NCBI GenBank assembly: GCA_946481225.1
Contig: CAMLNJ010000124.1
Coordinates: 1-7,705 of the forward strand
Reading direction: 5' to 3'
Source of the DNA: an uncultured Verrucomicrobiota bacterium
GTDB taxonomy: Bacteria; Verrucomicrobiota; Verrucomicrobiae; Opitutales; Opitutaceae
DNA: 7,705 bases
Shown: positions 1-6,223 of the stretch, piece by piece
How positions within the stretch are numbered: position 1 is the stretch's first letter
How the letters are laid out: every line of letters begins with the position of its first letter
The notes under the pieces: model-generated
What the model was told of the DNA's origin: nothing
Databases searched by the model: none
Seen by the model: the letters and a program-made list of their open reading frames with translations, nothing else
Made by a program: the position numbers and the translations under genes

Positions 1-1777
1 GCGTGGTGAGCGAGTCGTCGACGACAAGGATCGGTGCGCGCGCCACATGGGTTGGCGGCGCCTCCGCGCCGCTCGCCCGGACCGCCTCGACCAAGGCGTC
101 CGGCGCGATCACGAGCCGTGGCGCGCCGCTCGCCTCCAGCGACGCTCCCGCCACGAAGGCGGCGGCATCCGCGAGCGCGGGCAGCGGACGGACGATGGCC
201 TCGGTGGTGCCGAGCAAATGATCCACGCCGACGGCGGCGAGCCCGCCATCGCCCCGCACGACCACCACGGTGATCCGAGCCTCCGGCGCGCGCGCGGTCC
301 GATCCGACGCCAGCCTGGCGAGCGGCGCATACGGGATCGCCCGTCCCTCATGGTGCAACTCCTCTCCCTGGGCGGTCCGGCGAATCTCCGCCGCCGCCAC
401 CCTCGACACGAAAGGCACGGCCGTCAGCGGGAACAGCCATTGCGCGTCCCCGGCGGTCACCGCCAGAACGTCCACCGCCGACAAGGCGACAGGCACGTCG
501 AGCGTCACGACTGTGCCGCGGCCCGGCGTGCTGCGAATCGACCACTCGCCGCCCAAACGATTCACGGCCGCGCCCACGGCCTCGAGACCCACGCCGCGGC
601 CCGACATCTCGTCCACCGTGCGGGCGGTGGTGACGCCGCCGCGCAACAACAGCCGGACGGCTTCCGCGTGGTCCAGCGGCGCGGCGGGATTGTCCGCGAT
701 CCATCCTCTGGCGACGGCGGCGCGACGCACCGCCTCGGTGTCTATGCCCGCGCCATCGTCCTCGCACACGATGCGAAGCCGGTCGCAGCGGTGCCCGATT
801 TCGAGGCGCACCACGCCCTCCGGCGGCTTGCCGGCGGCGACGCGGCCGGACTCCGCCTCGAGCCCGTGCGCGACGGAGTTGCGCACGAGGTGAAGCAAGG
901 CCTCCTGCAGGCCGGCGAACACCCGCGCGTCGAGCCGCGGCGTGCGGCTGGAGGTCTCCACCCGCACGCGTTTGTCGAGCATCTGGGCTGCGTCGCGCGC
1001 GACGCGCTCGAGGAACCCCCAAAGCACCTCGACCGGGATCAGGCGCAGACGGCTGGTTTCCTCGTGCAGCCGCCGCAAGTCGCGGTCGATGCGTTCCACG
1101 CGGACGAGGAGCCGGCGGCGCGAGTTCTCCATGTCGGCGACGAGGTCGGCGGCTTCCGCCGGCAGGCGCCCGGAGGGCCCGGCGGCGCCGACTCCTCCGC
1201 GCGCCGCCAAGGCCAGGATGCGGCGGGCGTGGGCGCAGGCGCGATCGAGCCCGCTAAAATCGACGCGCAGCGCGGCGAGCTCCGCCGAGGTGCCGGCCAC
1301 GCTGGAGAGCGCCGAATCCACCTCCGCCGCCTGCAGGCGCACCGTGTCGAGCAGGGCGGCGGGCGGCGCGGCCGACGGGGCGTCCGACGACATGTTTTCC
1401 GCGGACGAAGCCGGCGCGAGCGCCGGCTCTTTCCGGCCGACTTCCGCCGGCGGCGATGCCGGGCGGTCGAGCTCCGCCAGACGGACGGCGATCTCCCCGG
1501 TCAGGCGGCGCAACTCCTCCTGTTGCGCGGGCGACGGCGAAAGGGTGTTTTCCCGGCAAGGGGCGAGCACGTCCTCCACGCGATGGGCCAATTCGGACAC
1601 CGTCGGCAGCCGGACGACGCGGGCCGCGCCCTTCAAGGTGTGCGCGAGGCGCAGAAGCAGGGAAACATGCCCGGCGTCGTCCGCCTCGCCGGTCAATGCC
1701 GCGACACCATGCTCGAGGCCCGCGAGCAATTCGCGGGCCTCGGCGCGAAAGTATTTGTAGGGGTCCCGGGGCGGCAT
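1..1777 (-). CDS. cheA: Hybrid chemotaxis histidine kinase CheA with C-terminal receiver domain (C-terminus outside window)
   Basis: This is a cytoplasmic histidine kinase of a receptor array that autophosphorylates and passes phosphate to receiver domains. The frame is open from the ATG at 1777 to the window edge (592 codons seen). Domains in order: an HPt/P1 domain with phospho-acceptor His46 in LAHTLKGAARVV; an Ala/Pro-rich linker (about 105-142) too short for a P2 domain; a divergent P3 dimerisation region (about 140-245); a P4 ATPase with N-box HLVRNSVAHGLE (296-307, Asn300), G1 DDGAGID (340-346), G2 SGRGVGLE (392-399) and G3 GRGT (419-422); a CheW-like P5 (about 430-560) with VDHLLGTTEAIVRPL near its end; then ILVVDDSLTT (583-592), the first strand and acidic pair of a receiver domain. 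The phospho-acceptor Asp of that receiver would lie beyond the window. The start is 19 bases after the receptor stop with no clear Shine-Dalgarno. WspE and FrzE are known relatives with this layout. Confidence 0.94.
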   Translation of the reverse strand, partial: MPPRDPYKYFRAEARELLAGLEHGVAALTGEADDAGHVSLLLRLAHTLKGAARVVRLPTVSELAHRVEDVLAPCRENTLSPSPAQQEELRRLTGEIAVRLAELDRPASPPAEVGRKEPALAPASSAENMSSDAPSAAPPAALLDTVRLQAAEVDSALSSVAGTSAELAALRVDFSGLDRACAHARRILALAARGGVGAAGPSGRLPAEAADLVADMENSRRRLLVRVERIDRDLRRLHEETSRLRLIPVEVLWGFLERVARDAAQMLDKRVRVETSSRTPRLDARVFAGLQEALLHLVRNSVAHGLEAESGRVAAGKPPEGVVRLEIGHRCDRLRIVCEDDGAGIDTEAVRRAAVARGWIADNPAAPLDHAEAVRLLLRGGVTTARTVDEMSGRGVGLEAVGAAVNRLGGEWSIRSTPGRGTVVTLDVPVALSAVDVLAVTAGDAQWLFPLTAVPFVSRVAAAEIRRTAQGEELHHEGRAIPYAPLARLASDRTARAPEARITVVVVRGDGGLAAVGVDHLLGTTEAIVRPLPALADAAAFVAGASLEASGAPRLVIAPDALVEAVRASGAEAPPTHVARAPILVVDDSLTT

Positions 1778-1796
1778 GGGCTTGCTGCGCGGCGGC

Positions 1797-3251
1797 TCAG
1801 ACCAGGCGGGCGAGTTCGCCGGAGAGGTTGGCGAGCTGGGCGGCGGTTTGCAACGTCTGGCCCGAGCTCGCCTCGGCCTCCTTGGTGGCCTGGGCGGCGC
1901 TGACGATGGCGATGTTCACCTGCTCGACCGCAGTGGACTGCTGCTTGGTGCTCAGCTCGATCTCGCGCGCGGCCTCGGTCGAGGTGGACACGAGGGTCAC
2001 GATCTGCGCGAGCCCGGCGGTGACCTCGCCGAACTGCCGGGTGCCGGCGTCCACCGCCTTGGACCCGCTTTCGGTGGCCATCACCGCGGCGTTCACGGCG
2101 GAGCGGATCTCCTCGATGAGCGCGGCGATCTCGCGGGTGGAGCCGCCCACGCGCTCGGCGAGTTTGCGGATCTCGTCGGCCACGACGGCGAAACGCCGGC
2201 CGGCCTCGCCCGCCCCGGCGGCCTCGATGCTGGCGTTGATCGAGAGGATGTTGGTCTGCTCCGCCAGCTCGTTGATGATGTCCACCACGCCGCCGATCTG
2301 CTGCGACTTTTTCCCGAGGTCGAGCATGTGGCCTACGACGTGGTCCACCTGCGCCTTGATGCCGGTGATGGAGGCATGCGCCTCATGCACGGCCTGGTCG
2401 CCGACGCGCGCCGCGCCGGCGGTCTCCTCGGAGATGTGCGCGACCCGCTGCGCGCTGCCCGCGATCTGGCGGGACGTTGCGAGGAGTTCGCTGACGGTGG
2501 TGCTGATCTCGTTCATCGAGGTCGCCGTCTCGCGGGCGCTGGTAACCTGCTGGTTGGCGGCGGACTGCAACTCGGCCGACGCGCTGCGGATATGCTGGAT
2601 CGCGGCACCGATGTCGCGGGCGAGCCGGCGGGAAAGGAAGATCGCCAGCCCGCTGGCGACGATGACGATGAGGATAGCCATCCCCGTGACCATCCTCGAC
2701 GCCTCCTCGGCCTTGCCGCTGGCGGCGGCCTTGGCTTCCCCTAGCAGTCGTTCCTCCAACGAGACGAGTTCGCCCACGAGCTTGGCCAGGGCCTCACGCT
2801 TGGGCGCGACCATTTGATCGAATACTTTCGCGACCTCGTCGACGGCGGCCCCGCTCTTGCGCAGATCGAGCGCGTGATTCGCCTCCCGGACATACTCCTC
2901 CCCGGCCGGCTCGATACGCTCAAAAAGGCCCCGTCCCTCGCTCGTCACCTGGCGGGGCTTCATCCGGGCCAGGAGCCGGACGATCTCGGCATCGACTTCC
3001 GTCGCCCCCCGAAGATGCGTTTCGTTGCCGCTGAGCAGGAAACCGCGGACCGCGGCGGCCTTCCGCTCGATGGCAACCTGGATCTTCTCGGCGTCGACGA
3101 GTTTGTCGGCGTGCTCGGTGATCACCCGGTCCTTCTCCTCCACGACCGTGTGCAACGCGCGCACGCCGACAAAGCTGACGAGCAGGGTGAGAATAACGAC
3201 GGCGGCGAAACCGGCGGCGAGTTTTTGTCCGAAGGTCCAACGTGTGTTCAT
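1797..3251 (-). CDS. Methyl-accepting chemotaxis receptor, two-TM, apparently HAMP-less
   Basis: This 484-aa inner-membrane receptor should sense a signal outside the membrane and control CheA through CheW. Segments in order: a short basic N-terminus; TM1 (about 11-30); a helical periplasmic domain of about 155 residues, four-helix-bundle/CHASE3-like, with the motif RGFLLSGNE (69-77); TM2 (about 187-206); then a cytoplasmic coiled coil. The signalling hairpin is unmistakable: [20 protein letters not shown] (325-344), followed by [17 protein letters not shown] (351-367). SRRLARDI follows TM2 and the sequence runs straight into the coiled coil, with no room for a normal 50-residue HAMP. Glu275/Glu276 in HISEETAGA are possible methylation residues. 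The C-terminus ends GELARLV, with no NWETF-type CheR tether. Gly346 sits where most receptors have Arg (EAARAGE). The ATG overlaps the cheW stop by 4 bases (ATGA) and lacks a Shine-Dalgarno, so translation is probably coupled. The ligand cannot be inferred. Confidence 0.96.
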   Translation of the reverse strand: MNTRWTFGQKLAAGFAAVVILTLLVSFVGVRALHTVVEEKDRVITEHADKLVDAEKIQVAIERKAAAVRGFLLSGNETHLRGATEVDAEIVRLLARMKPRQVTSEGRGLFERIEPAGEEYVREANHALDLRKSGAAVDEVAKVFDQMVAPKREALAKLVGELVSLEERLLGEAKAAASGKAEEASRMVTGMAILIVIVASGLAIFLSRRLARDIGAAIQHIRSASAELQSAANQQVTSARETATSMNEISTTVSELLATSRQIAGSAQRVAHISEETAGAARVGDQAVHEAHASITGIKAQVDHVVGHMLDLGKKSQQIGGVVDIINELAEQTNILSINASIEAAGAGEAGRRFAVVADEIRKLAERVGGSTREIAALIEEIRSAVNAAVMATESGSKAVDAGTRQFGEVTAGLAQIVTLVSTSTEAAREIELSTKQQSTAVEQVNIAIVSAAQATKEAEASSGQTLQTAAQLANLSGELARLV

Positions 3252-3820
3252 GGCGACGATAAGGTGGAGGGTTTATGACGGCGGTGGATTTCCGCCTGCA
3301 GAGCGGGCAAGTCGACGACGGGCAGCAGGACGCCGTCCCAGGAGGCCATGGCCCGCACGAGTCCGGGGCGCGCCTCGCGCGACGAAGCGGGGAAAAGAGC
3401 GGTCTCGGGGACGAAAACCAGCCGCTCGAACGCCTCGCAGGCGAAGGCGCACGGCGCGTCGGCGCGGGCGTCCGCGAGCACGAGCCACCCGGTATCGCGG
3501 CCCGGCGCGGACGCGGCCCGGGCTCCGCCGTCGAGCAAGGCGCCCAGCCGCCAGACCGGGCGGAGTTCGCCCTGCAATCCGGCGAGGCCGAGGAATGCCG
3601 GCGAAGGGCCGGGAACCGGCGCCACGTTGTTCTCGGCCCGCACCAGGCCGCTCATCTCGTCGCGCCTCACCGCGACGCGCTCGCCTCCCGCGCGCAGGAT
3701 CAGGAGGGCGATCATGGCGGCGGGCGCCGCCGGCGGAGGCCGCGCGAACGTCGCGTCGAAGGCTTCGCGAAGGGCGCGGGCCCGGGAGGATCCGGCGGGC
3801 GATGCGAGATCGTTTTTCAT
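3248..3820 (-). CDS. cheW: CheW-like coupling protein with N-terminal extension (second CheW of operon, WspD-like)
   Basis: This 190-aa adaptor should link the receptor to CheA in the cytoplasm. A polar/Pro-Ala N-terminal extension of about 35 residues contains [16 protein letters not shown]. The CheW fold then begins at [19 protein letters not shown], with the second-half core [20 protein letters not shown] and the final strand [15 protein letters not shown]. The usual 'V-[VI]-D-L' after the 'LRG' strand reads VWRL here, so the Asp is lost at that place. The chosen ATG at 3820 overlaps the cheR stop (ATGA) and has GAAAGG six bases upstream. The same frame stays open upstream to 3988, but that part is antisense-free overlap with cheR and has an Arg/Pro-rich, non-CheW composition, so the longer start was rejected. 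The stop in turn overlaps the receptor start by 4 bases. The sequence is more divergent than the first CheW of the operon, which suggests a specialised partner choice. Confidence 0.9.
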   Translation of the reverse strand: MKNDLASPAGSSRARALREAFDATFARPPPAAPAAMIALLILRAGGERVAVRRDEMSGLVRAENNVAPVPGPSPAFLGLAGLQGELRPVWRLGALLDGGARAASAPGRDTGWLVLADARADAPCAFACEAFERLVFVPETALFPASSREARPGLVRAMASWDGVLLPVVDLPALQAEIHRRHKPSTLSSP

Positions 3821-5358
3821 CGGGAGCCTTTCAGTCGTTGAAGTTCGCTGCGGCAGACCTGCACGAGGGTTTCCCGCGAGAAGCCGCCTCCGAACAGCAG
3901 GAGGCGCACGGGGTCCTCCTTTACAAGCAGCGCGAGGGCCTCGCCGAAGTGGGTCAGCGCCTCGGGGACGCGCCCTAGTCGCTTGCACATCAGCCCGAGG
4001 TGAAAGCGGGGCATCGCGAAAAACGGATCAAGATAGACGGCTCGCGCATCGTGCTCCTCGGCGGCCGAGAGGTCGCCGGCCTGCTCGCGGCACAGGGCGG
4101 TCACGTAGTGCGCGCCGGCGTTGAGGTCGTCGCGGCCGAGCAGCGGGCGGCAGAGGGCCTCGGCCTCGTCGAGTCGGCCGCAATTGACCATCAGGACCGC
4201 CCGCAACACCTGCAGGTCGGCGTCGGGCGCCGCGCCCGCGGGCAGTTCCTGCAAATGCGCGAGCGCATCGGTGAAGCGTTCCTGACGGTGAAGGTCGAGC
4301 ACCCGGTTGATCGCGCCGGACGCCCCGAGCGGACCGGGCACGGAAGCCGGGGGAGAAACGGGCGCGACCGGCTTCCTCGTCTTCGCGCTGAGCGCGGCGA
4401 TCTTGGCGGAGGCCCGGCCGATCTCGTCCACCCACGCGGCGGAAATCTCGGGCGCGGCGGTGGAGTGCGGAGCGGGTTGCCGCAGGACTGGCTCGGGCTC
4501 CTCCGGGATGGAAGCCGGCGCCTCGCCGTCCGCCCTCAGCTGGTAATAAAAAGCCCCGTGGTCGCGGCGCAGGTGGAATGCCTGGGACAAGCCCCGCAAG
4601 GTCTCGGCGTGCCCGAGGAAAAGCACCCCGCCGGGCGTAAGCGCCCGCTGGATACGCGCCACCAGCGCGGCGGCCGCCTCGGGCGTGAAATACATCAGCA
4701 TGTTGCGGCAGAAGACCACGTCGAAGGCCCCCGGCCGCCAGAGGTCGTCGTTGGCGGCGGCGAGGTTGCGCTCGCCGAACACGACCGCGTTCCGGATTTT
4801 CTCGTCGAGCAAGAATTCCTGCCGCAGCGGTTGGAAATATTTCTCCCGGATCTCCGGCGGGGTTTCGCGCAGCGACCAGATGGTGTAGAGACCCGCGCGG
4901 GCCTTCGCGAGCATCTCGCGGTTGGCGTCCAGGCCGGTGATCTCGACCTGCCAGTCTTCGAGCCAGGGCGCGTGCTCCTTCAGCGAGATCGCCAGCGAAT
5001 AGGCCTCCTCGCCCGAGGCGCAGCCCGCCGACAACAAGCGCAGCCTCCGCGTGTCCTGCGCGCGCCGCCGGTGCCCGGGCAGCACTGTCTGCGTCAGCGC
5101 GAGGAAATGTTCCTGGCCACGGAAAAAATAGGTTTCAGTGATGCTGAGCAGGCCCGAGAGCACCGGCCATTCGTCCGGCCAGCCGCCCTCGGCGAGCGTC
5201 CGCAGATAGGCCGCGGGGTCTCCGCTGCGCCTCCCCGCCGCGCGATCTCGCAGCACGCCGGCGAGGAATTCGCGACGGTGGTCGTCGAACCACAGGCCGA
5301 GTCGCTGCGCCACCAGCGAGCGAAACTCCTGCAAGGCCGGCTCGCTCACCGTGCGCAT
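3817..5358 (-). CDS. cheR: CheR-type receptor methyltransferase with C-terminal TPR domain (WspC-like)
   Basis: The enzyme (513 aa) should transfer methyl groups from S-adenosylmethionine to receptor glutamates, setting the adaptation level. An all-helical CheR N-domain (about 1-75) leads to TYFFR (76-80). The SAM-binding motif I is LSAGCASGEEAYSLAI (109-124), and an acidic residue follows in TGLDANREML (141-150). FCRNMLMYF (216-224) and FLGHAETL (247-254) complete the fold by about 275. After a Pro/Ala-rich linker (about 275-335), the remaining residues (about 340-490) form TPR-like helical pairs such as GRLDEAEALCRPLLGRDDLN and GDLSAAEEHDARAVYLDPF. Plain CheR is about 280 residues; the TPR tail is the mark of the WspC/FrzF-like group, where it serves protein contacts. 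The ATG at 5358 lies inside the end of the upstream cheW (13-base overlap) and is preceded by GGAG at 8 bases. The stop overlaps the next cheW start. Confidence 0.96.
   Translation of the reverse strand: MRTVSEPALQEFRSLVAQRLGLWFDDHRREFLAGVLRDRAAGRRSGDPAAYLRTLAEGGWPDEWPVLSGLLSITETYFFRGQEHFLALTQTVLPGHRRRAQDTRRLRLLSAGCASGEEAYSLAISLKEHAPWLEDWQVEITGLDANREMLAKARAGLYTIWSLRETPPEIREKYFQPLRQEFLLDEKIRNAVVFGERNLAAANDDLWRPGAFDVVFCRNMLMYFTPEAAAALVARIQRALTPGGVLFLGHAETLRGLSQAFHLRRDHGAFYYQLRADGEAPASIPEEPEPVLRQPAPHSTAAPEISAAWVDEIGRASAKIAALSAKTRKPVAPVSPPASVPGPLGASGAINRVLDLHRQERFTDALAHLQELPAGAAPDADLQVLRAVLMVNCGRLDEAEALCRPLLGRDDLNAGAHYVTALCREQAGDLSAAEEHDARAVYLDPFFAMPRFHLGLMCKRLGRVPEALTHFGEALALLVKEDPVRLLLFGGGFSRETLVQVCRSELQRLKGSR
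3827..3832 (-). promoter_or_regulatory. Ribosome binding site of the second cheW
   Basis: The minus strand reads GAAAGG, then 6 bases, then ATG at 3820. It sits within the last cheR codons and favours this start over the longer open frame reaching to 3988. Confidence 0.6.
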
Positions 5359-5831
5359 GCGACAGTCTCCGCGTCAAAACCGCTCAACCCGCCGGGCAAC
5401 AGGCGCGTCGTTTCGAGCACGATCAAAAGTTCCCGATCAAGCGCGCACAACGCCGCCACCGCCGGCGGACGAGGCCCCTGCCAGAGCGGCGGCAAAGCGG
5501 TAAATCGCGCGGCGTCCAGCGAACGGATGGCGAGCACCGCCTCCACCTCCAGCACGACCGTGCGGTCGCCCACCCGCAACGCGACCCAGCGCGCCGCGGC
5601 CGCCGGCTCCGAGGCTGGATTGCCCATGTCCCCCAGCAGCGCGGCGAGATCAACCACCGGAACGGCCTTTCCCCGGACGATCGCCAACCCCGTCACGCAA
5701 TCAGGGGCACCGGCGATCCGCTCCACCGGCAGGGGCCGCATCACTTCCACCACCTGCGGGAGAGGAACGGCGCAAAAATGACCGCCGCCACGCACAGCCA
5801 AAACCGAGGATTCCGATCGGGACGTGGTCAT
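5346..5831 (-). CDS. cheW: CheW-like coupling protein (first gene of the chemosensory operon, WspB-like)
   Basis: This 161-aa single-domain CheW adaptor should join the receptor and the P5 domain of CheA. The fold starts at SVLAVRGGGHFCAVPLPQVV, then VTGLAIVRGKAVPVVDLAAL gives the classic 'GLxxxRGxxVPVxDL' core, and WVALRVGDRTVVLEVEAV plus RELLIVLETTRLL cover the second barrel. The ATG at 5831 (MTTSRSES) was chosen because it places the usual short leader before the first strand. An ATG at 5846 would add MRRRI, and an open frame up to 5993 adds residues unlike CheW. Neither start has a good Shine-Dalgarno. The 5831 start directly follows a GNRA-capped hairpin. The gene is the most upstream of the minus-strand set, so the operon promoter should lie between it and the divergent sigma-factor gene. 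Confidence 0.93.
   Translation of the reverse strand: MTTSRSESSVLAVRGGGHFCAVPLPQVVEVMRPLPVERIAGAPDCVTGLAIVRGKAVPVVDLAALLGDMGNPASEPAAAARWVALRVGDRTVVLEVEAVLAIRSLDAARFTALPPLWQGPRPPAVAALCALDRELLIVLETTRLLPGGLSGFDAETVACAR
5367..5370 (-). promoter_or_regulatory. Ribosome binding site of cheR
   Basis: The minus strand reads GGAG followed by 8 bases and the ATG at 5358. It lies inside the last codons of the upstream cheW and supports the chosen cheR start despite the 13-base gene overlap. Confidence 0.65.
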
Positions 5832-5847
5832 GATGCGTCGCCGCATC
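5832..5847 (-). promoter_or_regulatory. Hairpin with GNRA-type loop abutting the cheW start codon
   Basis: On the transcribed (minus) strand GATGCG and CGCATC form a perfect 6-bp stem around the tetraloop GCGA, a GNRA sequence. The stem ends immediately before the ATG at 5831 and occupies the place where a Shine-Dalgarno would be. It may limit ribosome entry, or it may simply be chance in GC-rich sequence. If translation instead begins at 5846, the hairpin is inside the coding region. Confidence 0.45.
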
Positions 5848-6067
5848 GATTTCAAATACGATGCAACACCTCGAAAAGGCGCTAAACTCCACTGGGATAC
5901 AATTCCCAAAAATGCGGAATGACCCTTTTCTCGCGGCAGCGCGATCCGATCCCCGGGTATGAATCGCCGCGTGCCCCCGTGCATCAAGGACACGCAATGG
6001 CGCGGACCCCGCCCGTCGAAGTGCGCCTGCGCCGTCCCGAAAACAAAAGAAGATCCGCGCCATGCTC

Positions 6068-6100
6068 ATCGGGCGGTTCGCCGGCCCGTATCCGCCCGAT
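6068..6100 (+). repeat. 9-bp perfect inverted repeat with an alternative UUCG hairpin
   Basis: ATCGGGCGG at 6068-6076 is the exact reverse complement of CCGCCCGAT at 6092-6100, with 15 bases between. The left arm can instead fold locally: CGGGCGG (6070-6076), loop TTCG (6077-6080), and CCGGCCCG (6081-6088) give 7 pairs with one bulged G. The two folds share the left arm and cannot coexist, which is the geometry of an attenuator-like switch or, at DNA level, of a dyad operator. It lies in the leader of the sigma-factor gene if the promoter is upstream. Confidence 0.6.
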
Positions 6101-6121
6101 TCATTCGGCCCGATTCATTTG
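6094..6121 (+). repeat. Tandem 14-bp direct repeat upstream of the sigma-factor gene
   Basis: Two adjacent units, GCCCGATTCATTCG (6094-6107) and GCCCGATTCATTTG (6108-6121), differ at one base. A head-to-tail spacing of 14 bp is compatible with paired protein-binding sites. The first unit overlaps the right arm of the 6068-6100 inverted repeat. The core GCCCGAT recurs at 6215-6221, touching the sigma-factor start codon. Confidence 0.7.
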
Positions 6122-6145
6122 AAAAATTGTCAAACGCCCGGGTTG

Positions 6146-6187
6146 CCCCACTCTCCCCCCACCCCGCCCCTTCACCTCTCCGGCCCC
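6146..6187 (+). promoter_or_regulatory. C-rich, G-poor leader tract (possible Rho-utilisation site)
   Basis: Of these 42 bases 30 are C, 6 T, 3 A and only 3 G, in a region where C and G are otherwise balanced. Such C-over-G bias in an untranslated leader is the usual sign of a Rho loading site. It could equally be a low-complexity tract with no role. It ends directly before the ATG of the small leader frame at 6188. Confidence 0.35.
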
Positions 6188-6223
6188 ATGAGTCGCCTCC
6201 ACCAGCGCTCACGCGCCCGATAA
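6188..6223 (+). other. Possible 11-codon leader ORF coupled to the sigma-factor start (TAATG)
   Basis: An ATG at 6188 opens a frame encoding MSRLHQRSRAR (four Arg in eleven residues) that ends with TAA at 6221-6223. The final A of the stop is the first base of the sigma-factor ATG, giving the TAATG overlap typical of translational coupling. Neither start has a Shine-Dalgarno, so re-initiation would offer the sigma factor a way to be translated. There is no independent evidence that the leader frame is used. Confidence 0.3.

Larger units (their letters stand above)
5832..6222. other. Divergent intergenic control region between cheW and the ECF sigma factor
   Basis: These 391 bases separate the outward-reading chemosensory operon (minus) and the sigma-factor/kinase pair (plus), so promoters for both should lie here. 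The stretch is less GC-rich than the genes, notably at 5847-5930 and 6098-6135. Open frames across it (for example the sigma frame open from 5959) give Arg/Pro-rich residues with no recognisable domain. I searched for -35/-10 pairs: TACAAT at 5898-5903 resembles a -10 on the plus strand but has no matching -35, and nothing better was seen on the minus strand. Small inverted repeats occur at 5894-5907 (GGGA..TCCC) and 6118-6134 (TTTGA..TCAAA). Stronger elements are listed separately. Confidence 0.8.

Noticed and set aside
47..1903. 618-codon open frame on the plus strand opposite cheA and the receptor end
   Set aside because: It is antisense to an unmistakable cheA, its residues are Arg/Gly/Ala/His-rich with no domain, and long antisense frames are expected when third positions are nearly all G or C.
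1776..2744. 322-codon plus-strand frame opposite the receptor
   Set aside because: It is a Gly/Leu/Asp/Arg-rich antisense shadow of the heptad-repeating receptor coiled coil, not a gene.
3821..3988. Longer start for the second CheW, adding 56 residues
   Set aside because: The added part overlaps cheR, is Arg/Pro-rich and unlike CheW, while the ATG at 3820 has a Shine-Dalgarno and the usual ATGA overlap.
4000..5781. 593-codon open frame on the plus strand opposite cheR and the first cheW
   Set aside because: It is the mirror of the coding frame of cheR; the translation has no recognisable motif and no plausible start or ribosome binding site.
5898..5903. TACAAT as a -10 box for the plus-strand operon
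   Set aside because: No -35-like hexamer stands 16-18 bases upstream and the start would lie about 310 bases before the gene, so the match alone is not enough.
6118..6134. TTTGA..TCAAA dyad (5-bp arms, 7-base gap) as an operator
   Set aside because: The arms are too short and AT-simple to separate from chance; noted only as part of the control region.
5959..6222. Longer start for the sigma factor, adding 88 residues
   Set aside because: Family members begin close to the SEITQLL segment; the upstream translation is Pro/Arg-rich and runs through the C-rich tract and repeats.
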